Source: JADCRZ01 sp965200945 (GTDB lineage Bacteria; Bacteroidota; Bacteroidia; Chitinophagales; Chitinophagaceae). From it: DNA of 64,000 nucleotides. The notes beneath the pieces are model-generated. The model did no database searches and was not told the origin of the DNA. It saw only the letters and a list, made by a program, of their open reading frames with translations. The stretch is from assembly GCA_965200945.1 (NCBI GenBank), contig OZ241749.1, positions 1,488,001-1,552,000 on the forward strand, written 5' to 3'. Both the position numbers and the translations under genes were made by a program. This document shows, in pieces, positions 16,350 to 26,236 of this stretch (position 1 is its first letter; each line of letters starts with the position of its first letter).

Positions 16350-16379
16350 TTGCAGAACAGAGCCACGACTTATTCTTTG
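16350..16379 (+). promoter_or_regulatory. Possible promoter for susC-susD of locus 1
   Basis: TTG at 16350-16352 is followed after 18 bases by TATTCTTTG (16371-16379), one base longer than the consensus TAnnTTTG. It lies in the 160-bp gap before the susC-like gene. A separate ECF-dependent promoter may also lie here, but its box is not known. Confidence 0.35.
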
Positions 16380-16479
16380 GATGCGGTTGTTCCATGACGA
16401 CGGTCTGTAACCTGAGACAGACAGGAACCCGTCCATTCAAGCTTTTACTGTTTTATCATAAAACCCAAACTTGCCTAGT

Positions 16480-19400
16480 ATGGAATCCGGATTGCTATGC
16501 CATGTGCCGTCGAACAGGCGGTTCACTGCCCGGGGACTGCTCGTTCCCCTTGTCCTCTTTCTTTTTCTGCTGCCTGCCCTGCGCCTGAACGCGGAGATCG
16601 TGCAGGATAAGATCACCCTTTCGGGAAGAAACCTTTCCCTGATCAAGGTGTTTGCGCTCATTCATAAACAAACCGGCTATTCATTCCTGTATGAGGATAA
16701 ACTGCTGCGCAACGCCTCACCGGTAAGTGTAAACGCCAAAGACACGCCCCTTGCGGAAGTACTCGATGCTTGCATGAAAGGGCAAAACCTTTCTTATGTG
16801 ATCAAGTACAATACCGTCATCATCCGCAAAGCCGAGATGAAGATCACCGCCGCTTCCAACCCTGAAACCAGTCCTGCTTCCCCCCTGCCGCCTAAAACGA
16901 TCCGTGGTAAGATCACGGATGAAAAAGGCCAGCCGATGCCCGGTGTAACGGTCGGAGTCAAAGGCACCAGCATCGCGACGAGTACGAACGCGAGCGGAGA
17001 CTACAGCATCAACGTACCGGATGGGGCAAAGACCCTCCAGTTCAGCTATGTTGGCTTCGGCACGCAGGAAATCGCCGTCGGCAACGGCCTGGTGGCCAAC
17101 ATCACCATGACCGAAGCAACCAAAGACCTGAACCAGGTTGTGGTAGTCGGTTATGGAACGCAAAAGAAAAAGAACATCACCGGCGCTGTAGCGTCGTACA
17201 ATGCCAACGACATCGACCAGCGGCCGCTCGTGCGGGTAGACCAGGCGCTGGTTGGACAGATGGCGGGCGTACAGGTGAAGCAAACGACCGGCGTGCCGGG
17301 CAAAGGCTTCAGCATACAGGTGCGTGGAAAGGGATCCATCTCGGCCAGCAACGAGCCCCTTTACGTGATCGACGGGTTTCCGCTTGAACAGGCGGCTTCC
17401 AACGCTTCCGGTGATTTTTCAACGGGCAGTCCGCTCGATAACATCAACCCCAACGACATTGAGAACATCCAGGTGTTGAAAGACGCCGCTTCCGCTGCCA
17501 TTTACGGCTCCAGGGCAGCCAACGGCGTTGTGCTTATCACCACCAAGCAGGGCAAAAGCGGCAAGCCCCAGCTTAACGTGAACGTATACACGGGATATAG
17601 CGAACGCAGCCGCAAGCTCGACCTGCTGAGCGCCGAAGAATGGATCGACCGCGCCATCGAGATGCACAACGCCGCCTGGGTGGCCTCCGCTCCCGGCCGC
17701 ACGGCGAGTCAGACCACCGACCAGCGCCGCGTCATCCTCGGCCTGGCGCCGGGTGAAGTAAACACCCTGCTGATGGTCGACGACCGCTGGACACAGCCCG
17801 GCCATCCGGGTCTGCGCCTGTTCGACTGGCAGGACGAGATATTCCGCAAGGGACTGATGCAGAATTACCAGGTATCGGCCAGCGGTGGAAATGAGTATGT
17901 GAAATATTATGCATCGGGCAATTACGTGAACCAGAAAGGCATTGTGCTGGGTTTGGATTATACCAGCTATTCCGCAAGGGCCAACGTGGAGATCACGCCC
18001 AATAAAAACCTCCGTTTCGGCATCAACCTCGCACCGAACTATTCGGTCACCAACGACCCGGCCGTGGAAGGGGTGAACAACGTGATACAGACCGGCATCC
18101 TGTTCACGCCGGTACAGGAAGATACCATGGGCCTGTACCCCAACGCTTTCAACAACGGCGCTTACCGGTGGGGCACCTCGCCATCCAGTCCCGTCGCCCG
18201 GCTGCGGAACACCATCGGCAGAACCAGCCGCTTCCGCACGCTGGCTTCCGTTTTCGGAGAATACAAACTCTTCGACGGGCTGGCCCTGCGAACCACCGTG
18301 AACCTCGACAACACCGACAACAATACAAAAAGCTATATCCCGTATACCATCACCGGTTCACTGAGCTCGCGACTGGGCCAGCCGGGTGTGGGAACTTCCG
18401 GTGGGTACTCCGGTTTCAGAAGGCAAACCTTTGTGAACGAGAACACGCTTTCGTATAACAAAACGCTGAACTCGGTACATGATGTGTCGGTGGTGGCCGG
18501 TGCATCGTACAATACAGGAAAGCTCTCCAACGTGAGCCTTACTTCCAACGGCGGCTTTAACAGCAGCGTGATCACCACGCTGAACGCGGCCACCGCCATC
18601 ATCGGCAACACCACCGAGACAAAGAACGTGCTGCTGTCGTATTTCGGCAGGCTGCAGTATGGGTTCGATAACAAATACCTGGTATCGGCGAGTCTGCGCC
18701 GCGACGGTTCATCGCGCTTCGGGCAGAACACCAAGTGGGGCTGGTTCCCTTCCGCATCGCTCGGCTGGCGTGTATCGCAGGAGAAATTCTTCGAGAACAT
18801 CGAATCCGTCAACGACTTCAAGCTGCGCGCCAGCTGGGGCAAGTCGGGCAATTACAACATCGGCGATTACAGCAGCATCCCCTTGCTCACGCCCAGCGTG
18901 TATTCCTTCAACAACACGCAGGCCGCAGGCCAATCGCCCGGCGGCATCGTGAACCCCGATTTAAGCTGGGAAACTTCCGAGACGCTGGATTACGGCTTCG
19001 ACATCGGTTTGCTGAAAAGCCGCATCACGGCATCGTTCGATTACTACAGCAAGCTGAATTCTGCCCTCCTGCTCAATGTGCCGATCCCCGGCAACACCGG
19101 GTTTCAAACCTACCTCAGCAACGCTGGCAAGGTGCGCAACAAAGGATGGGAAGTGGAAGTGGCCACCCGCAACCTCACCGGCAAGTTCACCTGGAACACG
19201 TCCGTAAACTTCAGTCACAATACCAACAAGGTGGTGGCGCTGGCGGCCGGACAAAGCCAGATCCTTATTCCTTCGAGCTTTGATATACCGCACAGCATCC
19301 TGAAAGTAGGACAGCCGCTGTACAGTATCTCGGTGATCCGGCAGCTGGGCATTCTTACCCAGGCGGACCTCGACAAAAAAGCGGCTTTGTTCGGCTCGGA

Positions 19401-19998
19401 AACCGTGGGTGATCCAAAGTATTTCGATGCAAACAGCGATGGTGTCATCGATGCCAATGACCGCGTGATCGTGGGTCATCCTACCCCCGACTATACCTGG
19501 GGCATCACAAACTCTGTGAGCTTTAAAGGCTTCGACCTGTCGGCCCTCGTGCAGGGGCAATGGGGCGGTTCCATCTATTCTCTGCTGGGCAGGGCCGTAA
19601 GAAGGACCGGCCAGGATTACTCGGGCAATGTGCTCGGGGTGAGCCGCTACCGCTGGCGCTCGACGAGCCAGCCGGGTGACGGCATGACGCCGAAAGCCTA
19701 CTCTACTTTCGGGCGCATCAAGAACACGGACTGGCTGTATTCCTCCGATTACTGGCGCATCCGCAACATCACGCTCGGCTATAATCTGGGCACGCTCATC
19801 AATGCCAAAGCGGTGAAAAGCGCGAGGGTGTATGTGACGGTAGAGAACTTTTTCGGGAAGGACAAATACTACGGGGGGTTCAATCCCGAAGCGGCCAACA
19901 CCGACCTCAGCGGAAGCACCTCGTTTCCCGAAGCGGGTGACTATGGCGGACTGCCGCTGGCCAAATCATTCATCTTTGGTTTCAACTTTACTTTCTAA
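16480..19998 (+). CDS. SusC/RagA-type TonB-dependent receptor with N-terminal STN signalling domain
   Basis: A ~1,172-residue outer-membrane transporter. The ATG at 16480 is preferred over a TTG nine bases upstream. In order: signal peptide (~12-40); STN domain (~45-125: LIKVFALIHKQTGYSFLYED, LAEVLDACMKGQNLSYVI); carboxypeptidase-regulatory-like domain (~145-220: IRGKITDEKGQPMPGVTVG); plug (~230-370: VVVVGYGTQKKKNITGAV, KDAASAAIYGSRAANGVVLI); and a 22-strand barrel ending AKSFIFGFNFTF. It imports oligosaccharides together with the SusD encoded 11 bases downstream. The STN domain links transport to the FecR/sigma pair upstream. Confidence 0.95.
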   Translation: MESGLLCHVPSNRRFTARGLLVPLVLFLFLLPALRLNAEIVQDKITLSGRNLSLIKVFALIHKQTGYSFLYEDKLLRNASPVSVNAKDTPLAEVLDACMKGQNLSYVIKYNTVIIRKAEMKITAASNPETSPASPLPPKTIRGKITDEKGQPMPGVTVGVKGTSIATSTNASGDYSINVPDGAKTLQFSYVGFGTQEIAVGNGLVANITMTEATKDLNQVVVVGYGTQKKKNITGAVASYNANDIDQRPLVRVDQALVGQMAGVQVKQTTGVPGKGFSIQVRGKGSISASNEPLYVIDGFPLEQAASNASGDFSTGSPLDNINPNDIENIQVLKDAASAAIYGSRAANGVVLITTKQGKSGKPQLNVNVYTGYSERSRKLDLLSAEEWIDRAIEMHNAAWVASAPGRTASQTTDQRRVILGLAPGEVNTLLMVDDRWTQPGHPGLRLFDWQDEIFRKGLMQNYQVSASGGNEYVKYYASGNYVNQKGIVLGLDYTSYSARANVEITPNKNLRFGINLAPNYSVTNDPAVEGVNNVIQTGILFTPVQEDTMGLYPNAFNNGAYRWGTSPSSPVARLRNTIGRTSRFRTLASVFGEYKLFDGLALRTTVNLDNTDNNTKSYIPYTITGSLSSRLGQPGVGTSGGYSGFRRQTFVNENTLSYNKTLNSVHDVSVVAGASYNTGKLSNVSLTSNGGFNSSVITTLNAATAIIGNTTETKNVLLSYFGRLQYGFDNKYLVSASLRRDGSSRFGQNTKWGWFPSASLGWRVSQEKFFENIESVNDFKLRASWGKSGNYNIGDYSSIPLLTPSVYSFNNTQAAGQSPGGIVNPDLSWETSETLDYGFDIGLLKSRITASFDYYSKLNSALLLNVPIPGNTGFQTYLSNAGKVRNKGWEVEVATRNLTGKFTWNTSVNFSHNTNKVVALAAGQSQILIPSSFDIPHSILKVGQPLYSISVIRQLGILTQADLDKKAALFGSETVGDPKYFDANSDGVIDANDRVIVGHPTPDYTWGITNSVSFKGFDLSALVQGQWGGSIYSLLGRAVRRTGQDYSGNVLGVSRYRWRSTSQPGDGMTPKAYSTFGRIKNTDWLYSSDYWRIRNITLGYNLGTLINAKAVKSARVYVTVENFFGKDKYYGGFNPEAANTDLSGSTSFPEAGDYGGLPLAKSFIFGFNFTF

Positions 19999-20009
19999 TC
20001 GACAAGCAT

Positions 20010-21506
20010 ATGAAAAAAATATTCCTGGCGGCTGTGACTGTTTCCCTGTTTGTTTCCTGCAGCAAGGACCTGAATCAGAAACCGATCTCGGCTGCTACGA
20101 GCCTCACCTTCTACGCAAACAACAACGATTTCATACAGGCTACCAATGCCACCTATGCCAACCTGCGAACTTATCCTGACCGTGTGCTGAACCTCTCGGA
20201 AACCCGCTCCGACAACCTGTATGCGGTTTCTGTCGGGGGCGTGCGCGACTGGGAAGGCATCAACAGTTTTCACAAGACCATCGCAAGCAATCCATACATA
20301 CAGGAAGCATGGAACTCGGATTTTAACGGCATCTACAAAGCCAATACCCTGCTCGACCAGCTGCAGAAGAACGGCAATGTGATCACCCCTGCGTCGCTGC
20401 GCACACGCATTGAGGCGGAAGCAAAATTCCTGCGCGGATTTTATTATTTTGACCTTGTACGGCTTTTTGGCAAAGTGCCGGTGGTGGATCATCCGCTGAC
20501 CTCCACGGACGCACTGGCCATCCCGCGAAATGCGGTCACGGAAGTATACAATCTGATCTTGTCTGACCTGAAGTTCGCCGGCGACAACCTGCCCGACACG
20601 TATGCCGCAGCCGATAAAGGACGTGCCACCAAATGGGCCGCCAAGGGTATGCTGGCGCAGGTATATATGACCCGGTCGGGGCCTACTTATAGCATCGACG
20701 GGCCGGGACTAGGCCTCAACGAATGGAACCTGGCTGCCGGTCTGCTCAATGAGACAATTGCCAGCAACCGCTATTCGCTCCTGAACAACTATGCCGACAT
20801 TTTTGCTTATACCAACGAGAACAACGCGGAAGTCGTATTCGATATACAGTACATATCCGGGTCGAGTCCGCTGGAAGGTTCTACTTTTCCCGGCCTGCTG
20901 GTGCCCGACAGTTATTTCCAGTCGCTTGGCAAAGTGGTGCCGGGCACCTCGAACCTGCGGCCCGTATCGAATGACTTACTGCGTTTATACGAGACCGGGG
21001 AAGTGCGGCGCACCGTGTCTGTGCAGACCGGCTACACCTATAACGGCGAGCCGGAGCTGCGTTCTTTTTTCAGGAAGTACCTGGACATCTCTCGCATACC
21101 GGTGAACATGTCTGACTGGCCCATCAATTTCATTGTGTTGCGCTATGCCGATGTGCTGCTGCTGAAAGCCGAATGCGTGCTGCATGGAGCGCCGGGTTCG
21201 CAGGCCACCGATGTGGATGCCGTGGTGAACCGCATCCGGCAGCGGGCGGGCATCCCGGCCAACCTTTCGAATGTGACCATGACGCAGTTGCTGAATGAAA
21301 GAAGAAAAGAATTTGCAGCCGAAGGCCTGCGCTGGAACGACCTGGTAAGAAGCGGCACGGTGGAAACGGTGATGACGGCGTGGATCGCCTCGGAAGATAT
21401 CCAGAAACAGATTCAGCCTTTTCAGAAGAATTATATCATCTACCCCATCCCGCAGTCGGAACTGGATGTGAAACAAGGGCTCTATACGCAGAATGCAGGT
21501 TACTGA
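20010..21506 (+). CDS. SusD/RagB family outer-membrane glycan-binding lipoprotein
   Basis: A 498-residue lipoprotein with a lipobox-type signal (MKKIFLAAVTVSLFVSCSKD; Cys at ~17). Family features include the N-terminal helical part with NGIYKANTLLDQL, the motif RIEAEAKFLRGFYYFDLVRL and GKVPVVDHPLTS, and the C-terminal RADVLLLKAE-like segment LRYADVLLLKAECVLHGAPG, then NERRKEFAAEGLRWNDLVRS. The TPR-like fold forms a lid over the SusC barrel. Eleven bases separate it from susC, so they are one transcript. Confidence 0.96.
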   Translation: MKKIFLAAVTVSLFVSCSKDLNQKPISAATSLTFYANNNDFIQATNATYANLRTYPDRVLNLSETRSDNLYAVSVGGVRDWEGINSFHKTIASNPYIQEAWNSDFNGIYKANTLLDQLQKNGNVITPASLRTRIEAEAKFLRGFYYFDLVRLFGKVPVVDHPLTSTDALAIPRNAVTEVYNLILSDLKFAGDNLPDTYAAADKGRATKWAAKGMLAQVYMTRSGPTYSIDGPGLGLNEWNLAAGLLNETIASNRYSLLNNYADIFAYTNENNAEVVFDIQYISGSSPLEGSTFPGLLVPDSYFQSLGKVVPGTSNLRPVSNDLLRLYETGEVRRTVSVQTGYTYNGEPELRSFFRKYLDISRIPVNMSDWPINFIVLRYADVLLLKAECVLHGAPGSQATDVDAVVNRIRQRAGIPANLSNVTMTQLLNERRKEFAAEGLRWNDLVRSGTVETVMTAWIASEDIQKQIQPFQKNYIIYPIPQSELDVKQGLYTQNAGY

Positions 21507-21539
21507 TCCTTGTTAACGGATGCGGTTTGGAAAGAAGGA

Positions 21540-21547
21540 TACATTTG
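21540..21547 (+). promoter_or_regulatory. Possible -7 box before the Tat-exported hydrolase-like gene
   Basis: TACATTTG is an exact match to the Bacteroidota -7 consensus TAnnTTTG, 30 bases before the ATG at 21578. No TTG lies at the usual distance upstream, so it may be coincidental or a weak internal promoter. Confidence 0.25.
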
Positions 21548-21577
21548 CATTAGCACAACCTGACAAACCAATCAAGC

Positions 21578-23110
21578 ATGGAAAACGAAAGCAAAGAATT
21601 TTCAAGAAGGGATTTTGTACGGAACGTAAGCGCGCTTGGTGCAGGCGTGGTAACTGCCGGTATCGGGGGCTTGCCAGCCAGCGCAGCCACCATGCAGCCT
21701 GCGCCCTCTGAAGAAGCGCTGCCGCTTGTAATGCCGAAAACGGGCAAGCCGGTGGTGGGCATCCAGAGCGGGGTGGCCATCATGAAAGAAAAAGGTGTTG
21801 CGACGGTGCTCGACGATATGCAGAAACGCGGAGCGGTGAATGCGTTGTTCCTGTTCAGCATGACGTACATTCCCAAAAGGGCGGGTATCGAGATCCCGAA
21901 TTTTCATGGCGGCAACTTCGCGACCGTTCATCCGCAGTACTATAAGGATATCCGTATGAAACCCGGGAGCCTCCGCTCACCAGATTTTGGCGACACCGAT
22001 TTCCTTGCCCTCATTATCCCGGAAGCAAAAAAGCGGGGCATCGGCGTTTACCCATGGGTGCTGGAAGACAGCAAACGCCCGGTCTATATGACCGGCATGG
22101 ATCAGCTTTATGAGATGGACCTGCACGGAAAACGGGCCACAGGCCATCCTGCAGGGCCCTGTGTCAACAATCCTTATTACCGGAACCTCGTGCTTGGCAC
22201 GATGGAAGACTACGTACGGTCGTACGATGTAGATGGAGTGATGTGGGGTGCCGAGCGGCAGGGGCCCATGAGCAATGCGCTCGGCGCGTACCATGATGGC
22301 GCCAAAAGCGACCCTGGCGCAGTCACTTGTTTTTGTGAGTTCTGCAAGGCAAAAGGACAGAAACAGGGCATCGACGTGGAGCGTGTGCGGAAAGGTTTTT
22401 TGTCGCTCGAAGAATATGTGCGCAACGGACGGGCCGGCAAGCGCCCCCGCGACGGTTACTATGTCGATTTCTGGCGCATCCTGCTCAACCATCCCGAAGT
22501 GCTGGTATGGCATACCTTCTGGACCAACAGCATGCGCGAGCTGCAGCAGGAGATATTTAAAAAGGTAAAGTCGGTGAAACCTGCGGCGCAGGTGGGCTTC
22601 CATATCTGGCACAACACCTCTTTCAATCCCATCTTCCGCGCCGACCAGGATTACCAGCTGTATACCGGCTTTGCCGATTACATAAAGCCCGTACTGTACA
22701 GCAATTCAGCCGGCGAACGCATGTCGGAATACATCGCCAGCGTTTCGCAGAACATCAACGGTGACCTCAGTAAAAAAGAGCAGCTCGAATTTGAGTACAA
22801 GGTGCTGAACCTGGAGGAAAAACCCTTTGAAACATATACCCAGTCGGGCTTTTCAGGCGATTATGTGTACCGGGAAATCAAAAGGGCCAAAGAAGCCATT
22901 GTTGGTTCCAACACGCAGCTCTTTGCGGGGGTAGGCATCGACGAGCCCTCCAAGCACGGTTCCAGCACGCCGGAGTCGGTCAAAAGCGATATCACCGGCG
23001 CCATCCGCGGGGGTGCGGATGGCATGCTCATCTCGCGCTACTACGAAGAAATGAAACCGGAGAACCTGAGCGCTGCCGGGGATGTACTGAGGGAGCATGG
23101 GTGGGGATGA
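21578..23110 (+). CDS. Tat-exported TIM-barrel glycoside-hydrolase-like protein
   Basis: A 510-residue protein with a twin-arginine signal (FSRRDFVRNVSALGAGVVTA). The body reads as a beta/alpha barrel: GKPVVGIQSGVAIM, GIGVYPWVLEDSKRP, VDGVMWGAERQGPM, QVGFHIWHNTSFNP, DYIKPVLYSN and GADGMLISRYYEEM. This resembles uncharacterised glycosyl-hydrolase-like (GHL) families, but I cannot name a CAZy family or point to catalytic acids with confidence. Short cysteine motif CFCEFCKAKG near residue 250 could bind metal. It follows susD by 71 bases and precedes the enolase-superfamily gene by 26, so it probably acts on the products imported by locus 1. Confidence 0.65.
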   Translation: MENESKEFSRRDFVRNVSALGAGVVTAGIGGLPASAATMQPAPSEEALPLVMPKTGKPVVGIQSGVAIMKEKGVATVLDDMQKRGAVNALFLFSMTYIPKRAGIEIPNFHGGNFATVHPQYYKDIRMKPGSLRSPDFGDTDFLALIIPEAKKRGIGVYPWVLEDSKRPVYMTGMDQLYEMDLHGKRATGHPAGPCVNNPYYRNLVLGTMEDYVRSYDVDGVMWGAERQGPMSNALGAYHDGAKSDPGAVTCFCEFCKAKGQKQGIDVERVRKGFLSLEEYVRNGRAGKRPRDGYYVDFWRILLNHPEVLVWHTFWTNSMRELQQEIFKKVKSVKPAAQVGFHIWHNTSFNPIFRADQDYQLYTGFADYIKPVLYSNSAGERMSEYIASVSQNINGDLSKKEQLEFEYKVLNLEEKPFETYTQSGFSGDYVYREIKRAKEAIVGSNTQLFAGVGIDEPSKHGSSTPESVKSDITGAIRGGADGMLISRYYEEMKPENLSAAGDVLREHGWG

Positions 23111-23136
23111 GTGATCATTAAAAAACAAAACATTGT

Positions 23137-24401
23137 ATGCCTACAAACAGACGCAAATTTTTAGCTGCTGCCCTCACCGGTGGCATCGGTGCTGCCATGC
23201 CTTTCTCAGGAACACGGGCCTCGGAAAAAAAGATGCCGTCCTATCCGGATTATTCGAAGCTCGATGCGGTGCTGAAGCTGCCCGTGCTGAAGAATGAGCA
23301 ATTCAAAACACCTGTTATCATCGATACGCTCGAACTGCTCCGGTACAAGGATTCTTTTCTCTGCCGGGTACGCTCGAAAGAGGGTGCCGAGGGATGGTCG
23401 GTCGGCAACAGCCTTCAGCTGAAATCGCTCTACCCCATCTTCGTGAACCGACTACAGCCTTTTTTATCGGCAAAGACGTTCGCAAACTCGACTCGCTCCT
23501 GGAAGAGGTGTATGTGTATGCGAGTAATTATAAGATGCAGAGTCTGGCCCTCTGGGTACCGCTGGCCACCATCGAATTTGCCATCCTCGACATGCTTGGC
23601 AAGATCGGCAACCGTTCCATCGGCCAGCTGATCGGAGACATACACAACCCCAAAGTGGCGGTTTATTCGGCTAACAGTGACCGTGATATCACCGTAGAAG
23701 AGACCATGCAGCGTATTCACCAGCAGGTGGAAGCTTCACAGGCCAAAGCCATCAAGCTGAAGGTGGGCGGGCGCATGAGCCATCCGGAATTCCCGGCCGA
23801 CCGCACGGCCAAACTGCTGCCCCTGGTACGGAAAACCTATGGCGACAAAATGGTGCTGATGGCGGATTCCAACGGATCGTACGATGTAAAGGAAGCGATC
23901 CGGATCGGGAAGATCATGGAAGAATACAAGTATGCTTTTTATGAAGAGCCTGTGCCGTTCGACTGGTACGAAGAAACCAAGGCAGTGGCCGATGCCCTCA
24001 CCATACCCATCGCGGGTGGCGAACAGGAAGCGAGCCTGCATGCTTTCCGCTGGCTGATCGGCAACAATGTGCTTGATATCGTACAGCCCGACACTTTTTA
24101 TTTCGGCGGCATGATCCGCTCCATGAAAGTAGCCCGGATGGCCGGAGCTAATGGCAAACTCTGCACGCCACATATCACCGGGGAAGACATGGGCTATCTC
24201 TATATGATGCACTTCATCTCTGCCATCCCGAACGCGGGTCACTTTCACGAGTTCAAGGGGTTCGACAACGACCTGCCTGCCACCAGCAAAACCTCTTCCT
24301 TAAAAAGTGAAGATGGCACGTTCACCGTGCCTACCGGTCCCGGCGCCGGCATCGACCTCGACCCGGACTATGTAAAAAAACATGCGGTGGTAAAAGCGTA
24401 G
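23137..24401 (+). pseudogene. Tat-exported mandelate racemase/muconate lactonizing enzyme (enolase superfamily), single frameshift
   Basis: Two overlapping reading frames together encode one enolase-superfamily protein. The first gives a Tat signal (NRRKFLAAALTGGIGAA) and the N-terminal capping domain up to FVNRLQPF; the second continues with FIGKDVRKLDSLLEEVYVYA. Adding one T to the T6 run at 23460-23465 restores a 421-residue protein. The barrel domain keeps the KxK motif (AIKLKVGG), metal ligands in LMADSNGSYD, YEEPVPFDW and IAGGEQEAS, and an HITGEDMG loop. Members dehydrate sugar acids or racemise. Export of such an enzyme is unusual. The shift lies in a homopolymer, so a sequencing error or slippage is as likely as real inactivation. 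Confidence 0.85.
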
Positions 24402-24404
24402 TGA

Positions 24405-25529
24405 TTATTTGAAAGGCACAGCCTTGCCCGTCTTTGCAGATTCACGGGCGGCATCGAGGATGCGCACCACCGTAACATTGTTTTCAAGGGAGTAGACCCC
24501 GCTGGGTTCTTCCTTGATCTTGCCGCGGATGACGTCCTTGAAATAGGAGAACGGATCGGTGTACACCGGCACATCCTGGGCGGTGATCTGTACCTGCTTT
24601 TCAGTTTTCATGGGGGCATTACGCAGCCTCATGTTGGTGTTATCCACCGAGATCACGTAACCGGTTTCTCCATACACTTCCATGTCTTTGCGGCTGAACG
24701 GCCAGTCCCACGATGCCTGTATGATACATACGGCGGTGGGATAGGTAACTACGATGGTGGCATCGTCTTCCACTTTGGGATAGATCGCCGGTTTGAAATG
24801 CTGGGTGACGGCCGTTACCGACACCGGTTGCTGACCGCGCATGAGGTAAGTCATCAAGTTGGCGCCGTAGCATCCGAAATCTATCAGGGCCCCGCCCCCG
24901 TTTGTTTTAGGATCGGTGAGCCAGTCGAAAAATTCGGGGTTCACATGGATCTCTTTCGGGCCCTGGTGGCCGTCGTGGATCACCACTTTCCGGATCGCGC
25001 CCACCCAGTTGCTGTCGTTTACCAGCTGGTGGGTTTTAACCGTGCTGGGATACCAGGATGTTTCGTAATCCGTCAGCAGATGGATCTTGTATTTTTCAGC
25101 GAGCGCCTGCATCTTTTTTACATGGTCGACGCTCATGGCAAGCGGCTTTTCCACCATCACATGTATGCCCCGCGGGGCGGCGGCTTCCACCGCCATCATG
25201 TGTTCAAAGATGGAACCGAACGCCACCACCGCTTCCGGCTTCACGGCATCGAGCATTTTTGTAAGATCAGTATAGACGATGCTGGAATCGAGGTGGTAAT
25301 TTTTGACCAGCCGCTGCGTCAGCGCGGTGTTTGGCTCGTAGATCCCTACCACCTGCACATCGGTCTTGTTCTTGCGGCCGAGTATGAACGCGATGTGGCC
25401 GTGTGTGGCGCCCACAATGGCAATGCGGAGGGGAGCATCCGCGCCCGCTTGCGCAGAGACGGCACCCGGAGAAAGAAAGGAGGCGAGGCAACACAAAAAC
25501 AAGGAAAGGGCAATCAGTGGAGATCTCAT
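24405..25529 (-). CDS. Exported Gfo/Idh/MocA family oxidoreductase
   Basis: A 374-residue NAD(P)-binding oxidoreductase with a Sec signal peptide (MRSPLIALSLFLCCLASFL, cleaved near VSA-QAG). The ATG at 25527-25529 is chosen because it begins the signal. Rossmann motif RIAIVGATHGH, the EKP motif (MVEKPLAMSVDHV) and the substrate-domain motif GGGALIDFGCYGANLMTYL are present. The last has Asp-x3-Tyr as in glucose-fructose oxidoreductases rather than the Asp-x3-His of inositol dehydrogenases. Exported members keep their cofactor bound. It is the third gene of a minus-strand set with the GMC oxidoreductase and converges with the dehydratase gene, separated by only three bases. Confidence 0.88.
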   Translation of the reverse strand: MRSPLIALSLFLCCLASFLSPGAVSAQAGADAPLRIAIVGATHGHIAFILGRKNKTDVQVVGIYEPNTALTQRLVKNYHLDSSIVYTDLTKMLDAVKPEAVVAFGSIFEHMMAVEAAAPRGIHVMVEKPLAMSVDHVKKMQALAEKYKIHLLTDYETSWYPSTVKTHQLVNDSNWVGAIRKVVIHDGHQGPKEIHVNPEFFDWLTDPKTNGGGALIDFGCYGANLMTYLMRGQQPVSVTAVTQHFKPAIYPKVEDDATIVVTYPTAVCIIQASWDWPFSRKDMEVYGETGYVISVDNTNMRLRNAPMKTEKQVQITAQDVPVYTDPFSYFKDVIRGKIKEEPSGVYSLENNVTVVRILDAARESAKTGKAVPFK

Positions 25530-25594
25530 ATGATCGTATTTACAAAATAGAAGCAGCGGAGGCGAAAGCTTCCCTGCCGGAACCGGACACAGTC

Positions 25595-26221
25595 TTATAC
25601 GTTTTCCATACCGTATTTCCGGAGCACGGCCTGTGGTACGCCTTCCCATTTGTTGGGCCGGTTGCCCACGTAGCCCAGGTCTTCAATGCCCATCTTGCTG
25701 GTGAAAAAGCCGGAGGCCGTCAGGTCGCGCATGCGGTTGAAGAACACAACGCCGGGCATCATCTCCGGTTTGGCCTTTCCGGGGTATGCGATCTGGTCGA
25801 TGATCCCGATCTGCTGCTGGGTGTTGCAATCTTTGAAAGCCTTGCTGTAGCGCAATCCGCATTCCCGGTCGAGCCAGCGGATGCCACCCCGGAGCGGCAG
25901 CTGGTGCTCGGGCATGTCTTTCACGATGAATTCGATGAACTCCGGCACTTTGGCATCGGAAGCGCTGCCTGATTTTTCATCTTTGGGTATGATGATATCG
26001 GCCAGGATCGTTACCGTGGCCATTTCATGCGCGGTAAAGAATTTGTCTGCAAGCAGCTTTTTATCGAGGGCGGTTTCAAACTCCTGCCGGCCCGTCTGCG
26101 GGCCATCCTTCAGCGCCGGCGCGTTCCCGGCTTCCTTGTCTTTCGGTTTGCAGGCGTCTATCAGGAGGCTTGCAGTGATGGTGGTAAGACCCAGTACTTT
26201 GAGCGATTCTCTTCTGTTCAT
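25595..26221 (-). CDS. Gluconate 2-dehydrogenase subunit 3 family protein (Tat small subunit)
   Basis: A 208-residue protein of the gluconate 2-dehydrogenase subunit 3 family. The N-terminus NRRESLKVLGLTTITASLLI has the twin arginine and is followed by a lipobox-like IDAC, so it may be a Tat-exported lipoprotein. FFTAHEMATVTILADIIIP and the DLTASGFFTSKMGIEDLGY region are typical. In known sugar dehydrogenases (gluconate, glucoside-3-dehydrogenase) this subunit carries the FAD subunit through the Tat pore and completes the complex. It starts 15 bases after the GMC gene ends, which fits that partnership. Confidence 0.9.
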   Translation of the reverse strand: MNRRESLKVLGLTTITASLLIDACKPKDKEAGNAPALKDGPQTGRQEFETALDKKLLADKFFTAHEMATVTILADIIIPKDEKSGSASDAKVPEFIEFIVKDMPEHQLPLRGGIRWLDRECGLRYSKAFKDCNTQQQIGIIDQIAYPGKAKPEMMPGVVFFNRMRDLTASGFFTSKMGIEDLGYVGNRPNKWEGVPQAVLRKYGMENV

Positions 26222-26236
26222 ACAGGTAGATTGAGA

